A stretch of DNA of 38,845 bases from JAFHCF01 sp048497495 (GTDB lineage: Bacteria; Pseudomonadota; Alphaproteobacteria; Rhizobiales; Ancalomicrobiaceae). Numbering within the stretch: the stretch's first letter is position 1; the number at the start of each line of letters is the position of its first letter. A model generated the notes under the pieces. The model did no database searches. It was not told where the DNA came from and was given only the letters and a program-made list of their open reading frames with translations. Below are positions 8,256 through 16,111 of the stretch, one piece after another. The position numbers and the translations under genes are program-made. The stretch covers positions 1 through 38,845 of the forward strand of contig JAFHCF010000267.1 of NCBI GenBank assembly GCA_048497495.1, written 5' to 3'.

Positions 8256-9530
8256 TCAGAACACCGTGCCGTCGCTCTCGATCATCAGCGGCGGCGAGCC
8301 GTCGGGGCGGATTTCGCGTGCCAGGCGGCGGCCGGCGAGCCAGGTGCCGCCCTCGAGCACGCAGGCGAGCGGGAAGTTCCAGGCGTTGCAGCCCAGATGC
8401 TGGCGCACCACGCCGGCGAGCCGGTCGATCAGCGCCACCGTCAGCGCCCGCCATTCCACCACCAACTCGCTGTCGACCGTGTGGACCTTGCTCAGCTGAT
8501 CGCGGTCGCGCAGTTGCAGGAGGCCGGAATCGATCATCAATCCGCCGTTGCGATATTCGGCGAGCCCGGTCAGCCCGTCGAGGTCGGTGACCTCGAACCC
8601 CGCCCAGCTCAAGGGCTCGAGCAGCGAATAGGTCAGCCACTGCGACAGCTTGTGCAGCGGCATCAGCCCCGAGGTGGCGTCGTCGGTGACGAGTTTGCGG
8701 TGGATCCAGGTGTCGCCGAGCGGCACCCCGCCGAGCACGTAGCGCCCCGGCCAGATGCCGCCGAGCGCGTCGAGCAGGATCTCAAGCACGGCCGGCGCCG
8801 GCACCGTCCCGTCGGGGAAGAGGCCGAAGAGATGGTCGATCAGGCCGCCGGGCCTGAGGCTGCCGTCGTCGGCGGTAAAGACGTCGGGGCGCAGCGCCAC
8901 CGTCTGCCCGAGCCGATTGACCAGCCCGAGCCGGCCCTCGAGCCCGACCAGCGGGTTCGACGGCGAGACCTGGAAGCCGTCCTCCATCTCCTCCGCCGTC
9001 AGCCCGGCGAGCGCGCGGGCGTCGGCGCGCAGCGGATCGAACGGCTCGGAGGAGAAGATGCCGGAGGAGAACATAGCCAGCGAGGCGACGGCGAGCCCCT
9101 CGGTGCGCGAATAGGTCTCGCCGGTGGCGGCCTCGGCATAGACCCAGCGCGGCCCGGCGCCGGCGTCGGTCAGAACCGAGACCATGGCGAGATCGACGGC
9201 GGCCCGGCCGATCTCGCGCCCGTCGGCCCAGTCGCGCGCCGAGGCGAGCATGCCCCAGCGATCGCATTCGCCGACCTCGAAGTTGCGCCAGCGGGCGTGC
9301 GGCGGCACTTCGAGGGTCGGGTGTTCGGATCGCGTCAGTTCGGCGACGAAGCGGGCCGTGGCGTCGAGCCGGGCGAGATCGACGGTGAAGTACTCGAGCC
9401 GATCCATCAGCGCGAGGTCGAACAACCGGTTGGCGCGCTCACGCACGGCGCTCGCCGTCAACATCCGCCGCGCCGATCGCGCCAGGGCGGGGTCGTCGGA
9501 GTGGCCGGCGGGGGTGGCGTCCTCGGTCAT
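8256..9530 (-). CDS. urc4: URC4/Urg3-family protein (DUF1688), uracil catabolism
   Basis: This 424-residue protein is of the DUF1688 family, known in yeast as Urc4 and in Aspergillus as Urg3. It is required for the URC route of pyrimidine degradation, but its exact reaction is not settled; yeast urc4 mutants accumulate ribosylurea, which places it after ring opening. No signal peptide or membrane segment is seen. Recognition rests on the overall sequence (for example FFS-type GIFSSEPFDPLRAD and WIHRKLV segments) and on the neighbour urc1. The ATG at 9530 was chosen over a GTG 36 bases further upstream because the family-like sequence starts later and a GAGGAC site precedes the ATG. The gene follows urc1 by 138 bases with a terminator-like hairpin between them. 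Confidence 0.8.
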   Translation of the reverse strand: MTEDATPAGHSDDPALARSARRMLTASAVRERANRLFDLALMDRLEYFTVDLARLDATARFVAELTRSEHPTLEVPPHARWRNFEVGECDRWGMLASARDWADGREIGRAAVDLAMVSVLTDAGAGPRWVYAEAATGETYSRTEGLAVASLAMFSSGIFSSEPFDPLRADARALAGLTAEEMEDGFQVSPSNPLVGLEGRLGLVNRLGQTVALRPDVFTADDGSLRPGGLIDHLFGLFPDGTVPAPAVLEILLDALGGIWPGRYVLGGVPLGDTWIHRKLVTDDATSGLMPLHKLSQWLTYSLLEPLSWAGFEVTDLDGLTGLAEYRNGGLMIDSGLLQLRDRDQLSKVHTVDSELVVEWRALTVALIDRLAGVVRQHLGCNAWNFPLACVLEGGTWLAGRRLAREIRPDGSPPLMIESDGTVF

Positions 9531-9646
9531 CGGCGGCGGTCGTCCTCGGTCGTACTGGGGCGGCACGCCGGAAGCGAACCGAATCGCGTCCTCGCGCGCG
9601 CCGCGATCCGGCGAGTCTCGCCCGAAATCGCCACATCCCGCAAGAA

Positions 9647-9669
9647 AGCCGGGGAACCTTTCCCCGGCT
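9647..9669 (-). terminator. Hairpin at the end of urc1
   Basis: A perfect 10-base stem, AGCCGGGGAA (9647-9656) and TTCCCCGGCT (9660-9669), has a 3-base loop and on the minus strand continues into TTCTTG. It reaches the last base of the urc1 stop codon. It can act as a terminator or attenuator between urc1 and urc4, giving less urc4 than urc1 message. Confidence 0.65.
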
Positions 9670-10928
9670 CAGTAATGATCGAGACCGCGTCCCACCGTCC
9701 GAGCGAGGTCCTCGGCGTTTGGGGCGGCATCGTGCGAGAAATAGCCGGCCGCCTTCTTCGCCTCCATCTCCACCTGCGCGTCGGCGGGGATGAGGCGGCC
9801 GGGGATCGGCACACGCTCGCCGATGACGATCCCCGACCCGGTGATCGCGTCGTGTTTCATGTCCGACATCGAGACGAAGCGGTCGATGCGGGTGATGCCG
9901 AGCCAATGGAGGATGTCGGGCATCAATTGCTGGAACCGGGCGTCCTGGACGCCGGCGACGCATTCGGTGCGCTCGAAATAGGTCGCGGCCTGGTCGCCGC
10001 CCTCCTGGCGCTTGCGGGCGTTGTAGACCAGGAACTTGGTCACCTCGCCGAGCGCTCGGCCTTCCTTGCGATTGTAGACGATCAGCCCGGCACCGCCGGC
10101 CTGCGCCTCGTGGACGCATTCCTCGATGCCGTGCACCAGATAGGGCCGGCAGGTGCAGATGTCGGAGCCGAAGACGTCGGAGCCGTTGCATTCGTCGTGG
10201 ACGCGGCAGGTCAGCCGCCGCGCCGGATCGGCGATCGTGGCGGGATCGCCGAAGACGTAGCAGGTGATGCCGCCGATCGGCGGCAGGAACACCTCGAGGT
10301 CGGGCCGCGTCACCAGCTCCGGATAGATGCCGCCGGACTGCTCGAACAGGATCCGCCGGAGCTTGTCCTCGGCGACGCCGAAACGTTCGGCGATGCTGGC
10401 GAGATACCACACCGAGTCGATCGCGATCTTGGTGACGGCGATGTCGCCCTGCGCCCGCACGATCTCGCCGTCGACCCGGATGCGCCCGGCGCCGATCTCC
10501 GGCACCAGTTCCGGCAGGGTCAGCCGCGCCCTGGTCACCGCGATGGTCGGGCGGATGTCGACGCCCTCGCCGATCTCGGCGGCGAAGATCCGCTGCACGT
10601 CGTGGCCGAAGGGATCGAGCGAGACGATGCGCCCCGGCGCCGACCACTGCGGATGGGGGCCGATGGTGATCGGCGGCGTGGTGTTGGTGAGGTCGGGCCG
10701 CTGGATCGGGTTGAGCGCCCCCGACGCCACCGCCAGCGCCCGGTAGAGCGCGTAGGAGCCGCCGTGGGTGCCGATGACGTTGCGGTCGCCCGGCCGCGTC
10801 ACCGAGCCGATGACCGGGCCGCGGGCGCGCGGGTCCTCCTCCCCCCACCGAACCGGAAAGCGCGTCACCGCGCCGCCGCGCGGATGGGAGGTGAGACGGA
10901 TGTGACCGGACTTGTTCGGTGTCGTCAT
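9669..10928 (-). CDS. urc1: GTP cyclohydrolase II homologue of the URC1/Urg1 type
   Basis: This 419-residue protein has the GTP cyclohydrolase II fold in its C-terminal half. The zinc triad is intact as Cys247, Cys258 and Cys260 in the block ECNGSDVFGSDICTC, and the substrate loop appears as NRKEGRALGE (286-295). The long N-terminal extension of about 200 residues and the absence of a riboflavin gene context set it apart from RibA. Family knowledge places such proteins in uracil catabolism as Urc1, probably opening the ring of a uracil nucleotide. The ATG at 10928 has a GGAGGG ribosome site; an upstream in-frame start would add 10 arginine-rich residues. It is divergent from upp, whose product would supply the UMP. 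Confidence 0.85.
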   Translation of the reverse strand: MTTPNKSGHIRLTSHPRGGAVTRFPVRWGEEDPRARGPVIGSVTRPGDRNVIGTHGGSYALYRALAVASGALNPIQRPDLTNTTPPITIGPHPQWSAPGRIVSLDPFGHDVQRIFAAEIGEGVDIRPTIAVTRARLTLPELVPEIGAGRIRVDGEIVRAQGDIAVTKIAIDSVWYLASIAERFGVAEDKLRRILFEQSGGIYPELVTRPDLEVFLPPIGGITCYVFGDPATIADPARRLTCRVHDECNGSDVFGSDICTCRPYLVHGIEECVHEAQAGGAGLIVYNRKEGRALGEVTKFLVYNARKRQEGGDQAATYFERTECVAGVQDARFQQLMPDILHWLGITRIDRFVSMSDMKHDAITGSGIVIGERVPIPGRLIPADAQVEMEAKKAAGYFSHDAAPNAEDLARTVGRGLDHY

Positions 10929-10980
10929 GGAGCCCTCCGCCGATCGCCGCCGGCGCATACGGGAAACTCGCTATCCGCCT

Positions 10981-10990
10981 CACTATAGTG
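10981..10990. promoter_or_regulatory. Palindrome and possible -10 element between urc1 and upp
   Basis: CACTATAGTG is a perfect 10-base palindrome and contains TATAGT, a good -10 hexamer, on both strands. It lies 53 bases before the urc1 ATG and 133 bases before upp. A -35 of canonical quality is not seen on either strand. It could be the urc1 promoter, an operator for both divergent units, or both. Confidence 0.3.
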
Positions 10991-11122
10991 CGCCGTGGGA
11001 AAGGCGAAAGGGCATCGCCGCCGGCGCGTCGCGTCGCGGTGGATCGCGGCCGTCCCGCCCTTGCGGTCGACGCCTCGTCGGATAAGGTCGATCCAATGGT
11101 TGGAAAGACGCGGGGAACGGCA

Positions 11123-11758
11123 ATGAAGAGCGACGGAGTGATGGTGGTCGACCACCCGCTGGTGGCCCATAAACTGACGATCATGAGGGACAAGACGACC
11201 TCGACCAAGAGCTTCCGCCAGCTCCTGCGCGAGATCGCGTTGCTGCTGTGCTACGAGGCGACGCGCGATCTCGAGCTGACCACGGTCGAGATCGAGACGC
11301 CGATGGTCAAGATGACGGCGCCCAAGCTCGAGGGCAAGAAACTGGTCTTCGCGCCGATCCTGCGCGCCGGCATGGGCCTGCTCGAGGGCATGCTCGATCT
11401 GGTGCCCTCGGCCCGCGTCGCCCATGTCGGGCTCTACCGCGATCCCAAGACCCTGACCGCCGTCGAATACTACTTCAAGGCGCCCGACGACATCGCCGAC
11501 CGCACCGTCATCGTCCTCGATCCGATGCTGGCGACCGCCAATTCCGCCTCCGCCGCGATCGAGCGGCTGAAGGAGGCCGGCGCCCGCCATCTGCGCTTCG
11601 TCTGCCTGCTCGCCGCCCCCGAGGGCATCGCCAAGCTTCGCGGCGAGCATCCGGACGTTCAGATCTATACCGCCGCGATCGACGATCACCTCGACGATCA
11701 CGGCTACATCGTGCCCGGTCTCGGTGACGCCGGCGATCGCATCTACGGGACGAAGTGA
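11123..11758 (+). CDS. upp: Uracil phosphoribosyltransferase
   Basis: This 211-residue cytoplasmic enzyme makes UMP from uracil and PRPP. The family marks are HPLVAHKLT (11-19), the block APILRAGMGLLEGM (77-90), the PRPP-binding loop DPMLATANS (133-141) and a C-terminal GYIVPGLGDAGDRIYGT. In the PRPP loop the residues after DPMLAT are A-N-S where E. coli Upp has G-G-S. The ATG at 11123 follows a GGGGAA site; earlier in-frame starts have no family likeness. In yeast the same enzyme (Urc6) is the entry step of the URC pathway, so this copy next to urc1 and urc4 probably serves breakdown as well as salvage. Confidence 0.93.
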   Translation: MKSDGVMVVDHPLVAHKLTIMRDKTTSTKSFRQLLREIALLLCYEATRDLELTTVEIETPMVKMTAPKLEGKKLVFAPILRAGMGLLEGMLDLVPSARVAHVGLYRDPKTLTAVEYYFKAPDDIADRTVIVLDPMLATANSASAAIERLKEAGARHLRFVCLLAAPEGIAKLRGEHPDVQIYTAAIDDHLDDHGYIVPGLGDAGDRIYGTK

Positions 11759-11807
11759 GGCGAGGCGCTCGGCGCGCGAGGCGCGAGGCCTCCCGGGAGG
11801 ATCGGTC

Positions 11808-12722
11808 GTGATCGTCGCCTTCGGCACCATCAACGTCGACATGGTCACCGTGGTGCCGCGCTTTCCCGTGCCCGGCGAGACCGTCAAGGGCCGGGACTAC
11901 CAGCTCTTCCCCGGTGGCAAGGGCGCCAACCAGGCGGTGGCGGCCGCGCTCGCCGGAGCGAGGGTGATGCTGGTCGGCTGTGTCGGCCGCGACGGCTTCG
12001 CCGACGTGGCGCTGGAGGGCGCGAAGGCGGTGGGCGTCGACCTGTCGCGAGTGCGCCGCGTCGACAGCCCGACCGGCGCCCAGATGATCGCCGTCGATCC
12101 GACCGGCGAGAATCTGATGATCGGGGCGGATGCCGCCAATCGCGCCGCCCGCGCCTCCCAACTCGCCGATCTCCTGGCCCCCGGCGTCACCCTGCTCACC
12201 CAGAATTCGCTCGGCACCGACGAGGTCGAGCGGGCGATCGCGCTGGCGCATGCCGCCGGCGCCCGCGTCGTCTACAACGCCGCCCCGGCCGAACCGGTCG
12301 CGGATGCGACCTTCGCCGCGAGCGACGTGGTGATCGTCAACGAGCACGAGGCGCGCGGCTATGCCGCCGCGCTCGGCCTGCCGGTGGATTTTCGCGGTTT
12401 CGTCGAGGCCGCGGCGGCGCGCTTTCGCACCGTCTTCGTGGTGACGCTCGGACCCGAGGGCCTGATCGCGGCGCGTCCCGCAGGGCCGACCCTGATCGGC
12501 CGCCCGCCGCCGGTCGCCGCCGTCGACAGCACCGGAGCGGGCGACGCCCTCGCCGGCGCCCTCGCCGCCGCGCTCGACCGGGGCGACGGGCTCGAGACGG
12601 CGCTGGCCCAGGGGCTCGCCGCCGGCGCGCTCGCCTGCCGCGAGACCGGAGCGCAGACGAGTTTCCGCGATCTCGCCGAGATCCGGCGTTTCCAGCCCCT
12701 CGCCGTGCTGGGGCCGGCGTGA
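11808..12722 (+). CDS. rbsK: Ribokinase (PfkB family)
   Basis: This 304-residue sugar kinase is of the PfkB family. Signature 1 is seen as GGKGANQA (36-43); signature 2 as DSTGAGDALAG (240-250), with Asp246 as the catalytic base. The AFGTINVDMV start is typical of ribokinase, which makes ribose 5-phosphate from ribose and ATP. Translation probably starts at GTG 11808 with GGGAGG eight bases upstream. It follows upp by 49 bases and is likely co-transcribed. With urc1 and urc4 divergent, the natural substrate is inferred to be ribose released from ribosylurea; another PfkB substrate such as a nucleoside is possible. Confidence 0.85.
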   Translation: MIVAFGTINVDMVTVVPRFPVPGETVKGRDYQLFPGGKGANQAVAAALAGARVMLVGCVGRDGFADVALEGAKAVGVDLSRVRRVDSPTGAQMIAVDPTGENLMIGADAANRAARASQLADLLAPGVTLLTQNSLGTDEVERAIALAHAAGARVVYNAAPAEPVADATFAASDVVIVNEHEARGYAAALGLPVDFRGFVEAAAARFRTVFVVTLGPEGLIAARPAGPTLIGRPPPVAAVDSTGAGDALAGALAAALDRGDGLETALAQGLAAGALACRETGAQTSFRDLAEIRRFQPLAVLGPA

Positions 12723-12816
12723 GCGACCGCGTCCCGGCGGCGGGCTTTTCGGCGTCTCTTCAGGAACCGTTAGGCGCGGTCGGCTAGCATCTCGGGCGAA
12801 CCGGGAAACGACGCCC

Positions 12817-13380
12817 ATGTATCGGAACGTCCTGCGATTGACCCTCCTGGGGGCGATGCTCGTCCTGATGTCGCCGGCCTATGTGCCGCTGCTGCTGCAC
12901 GTCGTCGCCTTCGTCACCGAACGCCCCGTCGGCGTCGATTCCCGCGCCGTCGGCTACCGGGTCGAGGAGGGCGCCGGCGCCGCCTCCCGGGTGATGGGTG
13001 GTCGGGGTCGCCGCGTGACGCTCCAGGCCGACGGCCGAGGCCACTATCTGACCGAGGCGGCGGTCAACGGCCGGGCCATCGCGGTGATGGTCGATACCGG
13101 CGCCACGTCCGTCGCGCTGCGCCACGAGGACGCCGGGGCGCTCGGCATCCGCGCCCTGCTGCCCACCGACTACACCGTGCCGATCGCCACCGCCAACGGC
13201 ACCGCCCGCGCCGCCCGCGTCATTCTCGGCGAGGTCCGGGTCGGCGACGTCCGGGTGCGCAACGTCGAGGCCCTGGTGATGCCCGAACGGGCCTTGGGCA
13301 CCAATCTGCTCGGCATGAGCTTCATGCGCCGCCTGAAGAACGTCGAGATGGCCGCCGGCAGGCTCACCTTCGTCGAATGA
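12817..13380 (+). CDS. Membrane-anchored retropepsin-like aspartic protease (TIGR02281 type)
   Basis: This 187-residue protein has one N-terminal membrane segment (about residues 5-33) and a periplasmic clan AA aspartic protease domain. The catalytic motif is VDTGATSVAL (92-101), with Asp93 as the active residue; such proteins work as homodimers like retroviral proteases. GTNLLGMSFMRRL near the C-terminus is the second conserved block. Proteins of this form are common in alphaproteobacteria and have no settled substrate. Its stop overlaps an in-frame ATG of the following open frame by four bases (ATGA), so the two genes could be coupled. Confidence 0.85.
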   Translation: MYRNVLRLTLLGAMLVLMSPAYVPLLLHVVAFVTERPVGVDSRAVGYRVEEGAGAASRVMGGRGRRVTLQADGRGHYLTEAAVNGRAIAVMVDTGATSVALRHEDAGALGIRALLPTDYTVPIATANGTARAARVILGEVRVGDVRVRNVEALVMPERALGTNLLGMSFMRRLKNVEMAAGRLTFVE

Positions 13381-13463
13381 TGCCGGCCGCCCGCGCGATT
13401 GCGCTCCGGCCCGTCGTGGCCGATGCTGCGGGCGAATCGGTTCACCCGCGAGATCGCCGACCC

Positions 13464-14453
13464 GTGTCCTTCCGACCCGACCGCTCCTCCCTCGGCCCCG
13501 CAGGCCTCGCCCTCGCCGCGCTGCTGGCGCTCGCCTCGGGGGCGGCCGTGGCGGCGGAGACCGGTGACGCCCCACGGGCACGGCAGGTCAAGCCCCTGTG
13601 GCTCGGCATCGTCGCGGCGTCGCGGCCCGCCGAGGCCCTCGAACGGGTCGAACCCTTTCGCCTTCGGATCGCCGATACGCTCGGCGTCGACGTCCACACC
13701 CGGCGCTTCGCCGACGAACGCGCCCTGATCGACGCCTTCGCCGCCGGCCGCATCGACTACGCGCCTCTATCGGCGAGCGGCTATGCCATGGCCTGGCGCC
13801 TGTGCGGTTGCGTCGAACCGCTGGCGGTGCCGCGCGCCGGCGACGGTTCGCCCGGATGGCGCGCCGTCGTGCTGGTGCGCACCGGCAGTTCGATCGACAG
13901 TCCGGCGGCGCTCGCCGGCAAGCGCCTCGCCGTCTCCGGCGAGACCTCGATCGGCGGACGCCTGATGCCCTTGCGGCTGCTCGAGGACCAGGGATTGGGC
14001 GGCGACCAGGAGCCGCTGCTCCAGACCTTCGAGGGCCCGCGCGCGGCGGTGAAGGCGCTTCTCGCCGGCGAGGTCGACGCCGCGATCGCCTGGTCGACGC
14101 TCGAGGGCGATCTGGCCGAGGGCTATGGCCGCGGCACGCTTCACGACATGGTGGCGGACGGCGAACTGTCGATGACCGACGTCCGCGTGATGTGGTCCTC
14201 GTCGGTCCTGCCGCATGGCCCCCACACCGTGCGCGCCGACCTCGCGGAAGGCCCCAAGCGTCGCCTGCGCGACATGCTGGTCGATCTCGACGAAGTCGAT
14301 CCGGATGCCTACGAGGCGATCGAGCCGGTCCATTCCGGAGGCTTTCTGCGCATCGGACACGCGGCCTACGCCCCGTTCGTCGATCTGGTGACGCCCCGCG
14401 ATCCGCCGCGATCGGGTCCCGGGACCACCGGCTCGACCCTCCCGCCGGGCTGA
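13464..14453 (+). CDS. Periplasmic substrate-binding protein of the PhnD family
   Basis: This 329-residue protein begins with a signal peptide (hydrophobic run about 11-28, then AVAAE). It continues as a type 2 periplasmic binding fold of the phosphate/phosphite/phosphonate group; LIDAFAAGRIDYAPLSASGYA and the later LAGKRLAVSGETSIGGR are typical. No ABC permease or ATPase gene lies beside it, so it may be an orphan binding protein or work with a distant transporter, and the ligand is unknown. The GTG at 13464 was chosen because it gives a normal signal peptide. The ATG at 13377, which overlaps the previous stop, would add 29 residues before the signal. Confidence 0.75.
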   Translation: MSFRPDRSSLGPAGLALAALLALASGAAVAAETGDAPRARQVKPLWLGIVAASRPAEALERVEPFRLRIADTLGVDVHTRRFADERALIDAFAAGRIDYAPLSASGYAMAWRLCGCVEPLAVPRAGDGSPGWRAVVLVRTGSSIDSPAALAGKRLAVSGETSIGGRLMPLRLLEDQGLGGDQEPLLQTFEGPRAAVKALLAGEVDAAIAWSTLEGDLAEGYGRGTLHDMVADGELSMTDVRVMWSSSVLPHGPHTVRADLAEGPKRRLRDMLVDLDEVDPDAYEAIEPVHSGGFLRIGHAAYAPFVDLVTPRDPPRSGPGTTGSTLPPG

Positions 14454-14584
14454 GCGACCCGGTCGCCGGCCTCGTGGAGGCCCCTCCTCGACAGTCTCGA
14501 GTGATGCGGCCCGGCCTGAGCCATGTATTCGGCGTGGATGGTCGCCAGGGCCTACACCGGCCGGGAACGGCCCTCGAGGCCGGA

Positions 14585-15172
14585 TCAGTTCGGGCTCGGA
14601 TAGGCCACCGTCGTGGAGACGCGTGGCCTGAGATAGGAGACGTCGGACAGCGTCAGCGAGGTGCCGCCGAGGATGTCCTGCATGAAGGTCGAGAAGGTCG
14701 AGGTGTAGGTGTACTGCACCTTGGTGACGATCAACTGTTGGCCGTCGCTGACCAGATTCGACGGAATGGTGATCGGTGGCGCGGAGTTCTTCGTCCAGGC
14801 GGTGGAGTTCTGCGCCATGCTCCAGGCGGTCTTGAAGCCGTTGGCGGTGGTGTAATTGACCGCCGAGACCACCAAGTGCACGCCGGAGGCGTCGTAGGGC
14901 GTCATGATCGTCGTCGACGCCGCCAGGATGTTGGTCATCTCCGAGGTCGAGATGGTCGACACCTGCGACACCAGGTCGCCGAGCGCGCTGCCGGTGTGGC
15001 TCACCTTGCGATAGATGGTCAGCGCCTGCGAGATCTCGTTGCCGGCGATGAACAGCGTCAGCATCACCGGCAGCAGCAGGGCGAACTCGACCGCGGATAC
15101 CGCGCGGCGATCACGGGCGAACCCGGCGAGACGCCGCCCCGGGCGTGTGGTCCGCAACATTCGGCCGATCAT
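14585..15172 (-). CDS. TadE-type pseudopilin (second copy, TadG-like)
   Basis: This 195-residue minor pilin-like protein of the Tad secretion system has the TadE domain at residues 22-46: a charged stretch, then AVSAVEF and a long hydrophobic helix. Glu29 and Phe30 stand in the +5 and +6 places of the prepilin cleavage motif, but the residue before the cut would be Ala24, not glycine. The rest is a periplasmic domain rich in Ser, Thr and Val. It has no von Willebrand domain, so it is not a full-length TadG. The ATG at 15172 follows a GAGGAG ribosome site and lies 11 bases after the stop of the TadE gene on the minus strand, so the two form an operon. Confidence 0.85.
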   Translation of the reverse strand: MIGRMLRTTRPGRRLAGFARDRRAVSAVEFALLLPVMLTLFIAGNEISQALTIYRKVSHTGSALGDLVSQVSTISTSEMTNILAASTTIMTPYDASGVHLVVSAVNYTTANGFKTAWSMAQNSTAWTKNSAPPITIPSNLVSDGQQLIVTKVQYTYTSTFSTFMQDILGGTSLTLSDVSYLRPRVSTTVAYPSPN

Positions 15173-15183
15173 CGCGAAACTCC

Positions 15184-15780
15184 TCACCACGGGAAAGGCT
15201 CGTTGCGGAAGGCCGCGACGCCCGACAACAGGCGCGTGCCGTTGCCCAGATTGGCGAGATTGAGCCCCAGTTTGTTGAAGTAGAGAGGATATTGATAGAA
15301 GGCGCGAACGACGACGATCTCCGAAGATCCTCCCATTTGGAAAGAAAAACTGGAGTCGTCGAATTTGTTGTCGGAGATCGGCAACGCCGTGTCGGCCAGT
15401 GTGAAGTTGGTATAGACTTTCGAATCGATCGAAAGGCCGGTGCAGTCGAACAGCACGTAGAGCCGATTGCAGATCTCGGTGGTGAACTGCGCTTCCGAAT
15501 AGCTCCCGGCCTGGGCCTGGCCGGTGCGGATCAGCCGCGCCGCGTCGTTGACGGCGGTGTCGAGGATCTGTCCGGCGAGGAAGCACAGGGCGGATTCGAA
15601 GATCGCCCCCATCAGGGCCAGGAAGGGCAGGGCGATGATGCCGAATTCGACGGCGGTCGCGCCGCCGCGGTCGCGCACGATGGCGCTGGCGAGCAGTCGT
15701 CGCGTCAGACGGCCGATCGGACCGGGCGAGGGGGCCGTCGTCGCGGCCCCGGACTTCGGTGCGCTTGGCGTGGTCGTCAT
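15184..15780 (-). CDS. tadE: TadE-family pseudopilin
   Basis: This 198-residue Tad pilus pseudopilin has the TadE domain at residues 38-65 with a standard cleavage site, GG followed by ATAVEFG (Gly40 before the cut, Glu45 at +5). The hydrophobic helix LPFLALMGAIFESALCFLAG follows. A proline-, serine- and threonine-rich cytoplasmic leader of about 37 residues is longer than usual. Cys residues in the C-terminal part (EICNRLYVLFDCTG) may form a periplasmic disulfide. The ATG at 15780 has GAAGAGAG just upstream; an in-frame start 75 bases earlier adds residues without family likeness. The protein should be processed by the CpaA peptidase. Confidence 0.88.
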   Translation of the reverse strand: MTTTPSAPKSGAATTAPSPGPIGRLTRRLLASAIVRDRGGATAVEFGIIALPFLALMGAIFESALCFLAGQILDTAVNDAARLIRTGQAQAGSYSEAQFTTEICNRLYVLFDCTGLSIDSKVYTNFTLADTALPISDNKFDDSSFSFQMGGSSEIVVVRAFYQYPLYFNKLGLNLANLGNGTRLLSGVAAFRNEPFPW

Positions 15781-16111
15781 GCACGTCTCTCTTCGGCGTC
15801 TCACGCCCGCGGAAGCGGCGTGAACGGGAAACTCGCCTTCGAGGATGGTCGCCAATGTTGAATATTCGGTTCAGACGCCGCCATCCGCGCGATGACGTCG
15901 GCCCGATCGGCGCCGAATGTCGTCGTTTGGTGAACGCATCGCCGAACCCGGCGGTCGTCGACGGCCGGAGACGGCGATCGGCGGCTCGGTCGGGCATGGC
16001 CCGTGCGAGCGGGACGGCGGCCGTGGCGTCGCGGGTCTTCCGCGTGGAAGGCCCCGTGTCGGCGCAGGGTCTGGTGTCGCTCGCCGGTGGCCGGTCACCC
16101 GGCGGCGCGCG

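Noticed and set aside
9669..10928. RibA of riboflavin synthesis
   Set aside because: The catalytic zinc motif is shared, but the long N-terminal extension and the neighbours urc4 and upp point to the Urc1 group. No riboflavin gene is near.
8397..10988. Open frame of 863 codons on the plus strand opposite urc4 and urc1
   Set aside because: It runs across two real genes and their gap, has no ribosome site and has shadow-type composition.
14461..14490. Terminator after the PhnD-type gene (GGCCTC-GTG-GAGGCC, 14468-14482)
   Set aside because: The stem is only six bases and no T run follows on either strand, so the evidence is too weak to list.
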